From CAZOVK01 sp964583165 (lineage in GTDB: Bacteria; Bacillota; Clostridia; Lachnospirales; WRAX01): 34,956 bases of DNA. The position numbers and the translations under genes were made by a program. Below, in pieces: positions 32,460 through 34,956 of the stretch. Location of the stretch: contig CAZOVK010000018.1 in NCBI GenBank assembly GCA_964583165.1, positions 1 to 34,956 of the forward strand, given 5' to 3'. Within the stretch, counting starts at the first letter, position 1, and every line of letters begins with the position of its first letter. A model generated the notes under the pieces. The model had not been told where the DNA came from. It made no database searches and was given only the letters and a program-made list of their open reading frames with translations.

Positions 32460-33299
32460 CTAAATGTACTCCAGTTTCATTCGCGCGGCTGTGAAAACGT
32501 CTCGCGCGGCGGGTGTCACAATCGTGCCTTTGTTCAGACGCAACAAGCCGTTTTCATTGCCCGACACCAGTATTTTCGCGGTTTTCTCTGTCACGAGCTT
32601 TTCTGACCACGACAGCGGCGGAGTAGGGGGCATTGGCGTTTCACCGCCAACAAAAACAGGTTGACCTCCCAGAATATAAGCCCTTGTGTTCTTGTCCAGC
32701 CCGCAAGCGTTTGCTTCGTCATAGTCAATATGAACGGCGGCGGCAAATCTGTCATTTACACGCACAACCACATCATCAAACGTGAGTGGGCGCAGGCTTT
32801 CAACGCGCACGCGTACATGCTCCGCATCGGACACGCCGTAAGTGGCGGCTTCGGCGCGTGTCAAGTGAATGTGAGCCTTTGCGATAATGGTACTGCCCAC
32901 CGCGTTAATCAGCCCGTGACTGCCCATAATGGCAACATCAGCCGCGCCCGTCAAGTCGCCCGAGAGGTTCACAGGTGCGTTAATACCTAGCGTTCGACAA
33001 TCTGTCGCTGATAGCTCTACCTGAACGGTTTTCCGCACGGGGGCCAGTACCGCCACTTCTGCAAGCTGACCTTTTGGCGTGATGATTTTCACACGCTTGT
33101 CAGACAGATACTCGCCCGGTTGAGAGAGTTCGGCGCTTACCTCCAACTTCGCGTCCGCGCCAAACAGGCTTTCAAGCGCTTCTTGCGTTAAATGAACATG
33201 CCGCCCTGACGCTTCAATGCGGATTTCTCGCGCTGACGGCGTGTTATGCTTGCCCGACAATACACCACGAACAATCTTGCGGATTATTTCTTCATCCAC
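32460..33299 (-). CDS. pduL: PduL-type phosphotransacylase with extra C-terminal module
   Basis: This 279-residue protein is longer than the usual 210 or so. An N-terminal amphipathic helix (MDEEIIRKIVRGVLSG) is a typical encapsulation peptide. The two PduL domains carry the zinc ligands H34 and H36 (GRHVHLT), H143 and H145 (AHIHLT) and H190 (AVHIDY). The enzyme turns acyl-CoA into acyl-phosphate, recycling CoA inside the compartment. After a Pro-rich linker (222-229), residues 234-279 (KLVTEKT ... GTIVTPAARD) resemble the N-terminus of EutQ and EutT. It overlaps the EutT-like gene by 16 bases. Confidence 0.92.
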   Translation of the reverse strand: MDEEIIRKIVRGVLSGKHNTPSAREIRIEASGRHVHLTQEALESLFGADAKLEVSAELSQPGEYLSDKRVKIITPKGQLAEVAVLAPVRKTVQVELSATDCRTLGINAPVNLSGDLTGAADVAIMGSHGLINAVGSTIIAKAHIHLTRAEAATYGVSDAEHVRVRVESLRPLTFDDVVVRVNDRFAAAVHIDYDEANACGLDKNTRAYILGGQPVFVGGETPMPPTPPLSWSEKLVTEKTAKILVSGNENGLLRLNKGTIVTPAARDVFTAARMKLEYI

Positions 33300-33946
33300 G
33301 CCGCCACCTCCTTACAATAGAGTATATAAATTGCACTGCTTATGCGGTTCAGCGCGCGAATCAAGTCTATGCGCTCGCCGTTTTCAAACGCGCGAACGGC
33401 GCAAAGTTCTACCTCGCGCGATTTTGCGCGTAGGTGATTAAGCCCCGCGCACAGCTTACCCATGCGATAGTTCGGCATGGTATGTGGAATACCCACGCTT
33501 TTTTCTGGGTGATGTGAGTTTTCGCGTAATTCTGCTTCTGTCATACCAAAGAGTGTGAACGGCGGCAAGGGTGTTTCTTTGACTTCTGACGCAAGAATCT
33601 GTCGTGCCAAGTTCAACACCTCTTCTAAACGAGCCACTAAATCACCGCGCCCCATCTCATCGACCAAACACATTAAACAAATCAACTCGCCCTCAAACGC
33701 GTCGATTTGCCCGCGTAGGGTTATGCGCGGATGTGCCTTTTTCACGAGAACATGCGCGTTGAGATTCGTCATATCTTCGGGCTTAGCGCTTGTGCTCGGC
33801 GCAATTTTTTGCTCGTCCAATACAAAACCCTGTTCGGCGGCATATCGCCGCGCTTCGGGCGTTATATATGTATTCGGCAACACCTTTATCACACGTTCGG
33901 GCGTTTTGAGTTTGCTCCTCAACATCGCCTCTGTGAGTATTTCCAT
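33284..33946 (-). CDS. eutT: EutT-like cobalamin adenosyltransferase
   Basis: This 220-residue protein matches EutT in layout. An N-terminal module (residues 3-45: ILTEAMLR ... LPNTYITPEARR) precedes a helical PduO-like adenosyltransferase domain that ends with ALNRISSAIYILY. It would make adenosylcobalamin from reduced cobalamin, with electrons from PduS. The HX11CCX2C metal motif described in enteric EutT is absent; only C90-x-x-C93 (ICLMC) is present, in a predicted helix. It lies between the BMC-H and PduL genes, the same order as in Firmicute eut loci as I recall them. Confidence 0.8.
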   Translation of the reverse strand: MEILTEAMLRSKLKTPERVIKVLPNTYITPEARRYAAEQGFVLDEQKIAPSTSAKPEDMTNLNAHVLVKKAHPRITLRGQIDAFEGELICLMCLVDEMGRGDLVARLEEVLNLARQILASEVKETPLPPFTLFGMTEAELRENSHHPEKSVGIPHTMPNYRMGKLCAGLNHLRAKSREVELCAVRAFENGERIDLIRALNRISSAIYILYCKEVAAWMKK

Positions 33947-33947
33947 T

Positions 33948-34244
33948 CTACTTTACGTCGCAATTATCGAGCGTGGGCAGAATCATTTCTACCTCGTTGT
34001 GCGGACGCGGTATTACGTGAACCGAAACGAGTTCGCCGACCTTCGCCGCCGCCGCCGCACCTGCGTCAACGGCCGCCTTTACAGCGCCCACGTCGCCGCG
34101 TACCATTACAGTTACAAGCCCGCCGCCAACATGAACCTTGCCGATGAGGTTGACGTTAGCCGCCTTAACCATTGCGTCAGCGGCTTCGATTGAGCCGACT
34201 AAGCCCTTTGTTTCAATCATGCCTAATGCCATTAAGTTCGCCAT
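33948..34244 (-). CDS. eutM: EutM/PduA-like hexameric shell protein (BMC-H)
   Basis: This 98-residue single BMC-domain protein reads MALGMIETKGLVGSIEAADA, then KAANVNLIGKVHVGGGLVTV and VRGDVGAVKAAVDAGAAAA. This is the canonical major shell hexamer. The pore-loop region (VHVGGGL) is glycine-rich, as in PduA/EutM. It is separated from the dehydrogenase by 37 bases that contain AGGAGG-type sequence before its ATG, so it is probably highly translated. It is the only BMC-H protein in the window. Confidence 0.95.
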   Translation of the reverse strand: MANLMALGMIETKGLVGSIEAADAMVKAANVNLIGKVHVGGGLVTVMVRGDVGAVKAAVDAGAAAAAKVGELVSVHVIPRPHNEVEMILPTLDNCDVK

Positions 34245-34281
34245 TTTAATTCCTCCTGAATAATATTCACTCTATGTATTG

Positions 34282-34956
34282 TTATCTGGAAAGCCTTTCA
34301 AGTACAGCGCGGACAACGCTTTCAATATCCGCTGGGGTCAAACTGTCGTAAGTGGGCATGGCGGGTGGTTTTACCGCGGGGGTTTCATCTCTCAAATTTT
34401 CGATTTCTCGCTTACCCCAAGCCACGCGCCTAATATTTATCAGGTGCATTGGCGTAACATTATCGCTTGTGGCGCTCTTACCAATCGCGCCACAACCCAA
34501 AGTCAGCGCGGGCGCTAGGTTTGTCGTCGCGCCCACACCGCCGAGAGCCCCCGCGGTGTTCACAAGCAGACGATTCACGGGCTTTTTGAGCGCAAACTCG
34601 CGGATAATCTCGTCATTTTGGGAATGAATCGTCATTGTATGCCCCGCGCCTTCGTTTTCAAGAATCGCGATACATCGTTCGCACGCGCGTTCCCAATCCG
34701 GCTCAACATAATAGCCCAGAACAGGGCAAAGTTTCTCGCGCGAGTAGGGATTTTTCTTTGAAACTTCCGTCTGGCGTGACAGCAAAACCCTTGTGCCACT
34801 CGGCACATTTATTCCCGCCATTTCAGCAATACGCAGAGCCGTCTTACCGACAATCGCGGGGTTCATTGTGCCGTTTTCGCGTAGCAGTAACGCCCCTATT
34901 TTCTTGCTCTCTTCCTCATTGAGGAAATAACCGCCTTGCTCTTTAACGGCCTGTTC
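34282..34956 (-). CDS. eutE: CoA-acylating aldehyde dehydrogenase, partial (EutE/PduP-like)
   Basis: Only the last 224 residues are present; the frame runs off the window edge, so the N-terminus and catalytic cysteine are not seen. The visible part (NPAIVGKTALRIAEMAGI, then NRLLVNTAGALGGVGATTNL and LTLGCGAIGKSATSDNVTP) matches the EutE/PduP family. This oxidises the aldehyde to acyl-CoA inside the compartment. The end has a Pro-rich linker, then SLTPADIESVVRAVLERLSR, an amphipathic helix like the encapsulation peptide usually found at the N-terminus of EutE. Confidence 0.93.
   Translation of the reverse strand, partial: EQAVKEQGGYFLNEEESKKIGALLLRENGTMNPAIVGKTALRIAEMAGINVPSGTRVLLSRQTEVSKKNPYSREKLCPVLGYYVEPDWERACERCIAILENEGAGHTMTIHSQNDEIIREFALKKPVNRLLVNTAGALGGVGATTNLAPALTLGCGAIGKSATSDNVTPMHLINIRRVAWGKREIENLRDETPAVKPPAMPTYDSLTPADIESVVRAVLERLSR

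Noticed and set aside
33665..33680. C90-x-x-C93 of the EutT-like protein as a metal site
   Set aside because: The pair lies in a hydrophobic predicted helix (LICLMCLV) and not at the position of the enteric motif, so it probably packs inside the protein.
33555..34193. Plus-strand open frame of 212 codons in the microcompartment operon
   Set aside because: It is antisense to the EutT-like and BMC-H genes, and its composition is that of a reverse-strand shadow.
1..34956. CRISPR arrays, insertion sequences, integrases, attachment sites
   Set aside because: I found no regularly spaced repeats, transposase or integrase motifs, or flanking direct repeats. Gene style is even across the window.

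Overview
The window comes from a bacterium with the habits of a fermentative Clostridia-type Firmicute. It has a T-box leader on pheST, strong AGGAGG/GGGGG ribosome binding sites, frequent TTG and GTG starts, a tRNA without an encoded CCA end, a dapF gene, and a bacterial microcompartment locus of the ethanolamine/propanediol type. GC content is roughly balanced and looks even throughout. No transposon, phage, integrase or CRISPR array is visible.

Region 1 (1-17827, all plus strand) is a peptide uptake and breakdown block. It holds ridA, a PLP fold-type I aminotransferase-like enzyme, an unrecognised 295-residue protein, and an M24-M20-M24 run of metallopeptidases. A lipoprotein substrate-binding protein follows, then a third M24 peptidase (Xaa-Pro type), an S9 serine peptidase, two Dpp/Opp permeases, two Dpp/Opp ATPases and a YheO-like PAS/HTH regulator. 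After a clear terminator and a new promoter come an M20D amidohydrolase and a DUF1177 protein whose best start codon is ATT. The transporter would import small peptides and the cytoplasmic peptidases would cut them to amino acids. The gap before the binding-protein gene holds a strongly base-paired element of about 100 nt that no gene explains.

Region 2 (17828-21648) is translation-related. A strong promoter leads into tRNA-Thr(CGU), then a T-box leader with a UUC (Phe) specifier, then pheS and pheT. No second promoter or terminator is visible between the tRNA and the T-box.

Region 3 (21654-28610) returns to peptidases. Three tandem M42 aminopeptidases on the plus strand end at a bidirectional terminator. 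A minus-strand pair follows: an M55 D-aminopeptidase and an iron-sulfur aldo/keto reductase. Divergent from these is an intracellular-type S8 subtilase with a small unrecognised partner. With region 1, the window encodes eleven peptidases of seven families (M24 x3, M20 x2, S9, M42 x3, M55, S8).

Region 4 (28624-34956) starts with dapF on the plus strand. It meets, tail to tail with a 6-bp gap, a minus-strand microcompartment operon. In transcription order this reads CoA-acylating aldehyde dehydrogenase (cut by the window edge), BMC-H shell protein, EutT-like adenosyltransferase, PduL-type phosphotransacylase, EutN pentamer, PduS-like cobalamin reductase, PduT-like tandem BMC shell protein, EutS-like shell protein and EutP-like GTPase. 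The B12-related genes imply a B12-dependent signature enzyme upstream, outside the window. Ethanolamine ammonia-lyase is the most likely one. Two features stand out: a likely encapsulation peptide at the C-terminus of the aldehyde dehydrogenase, and an added C-terminal module on PduL that resembles the N-terminal module of EutT and EutQ.
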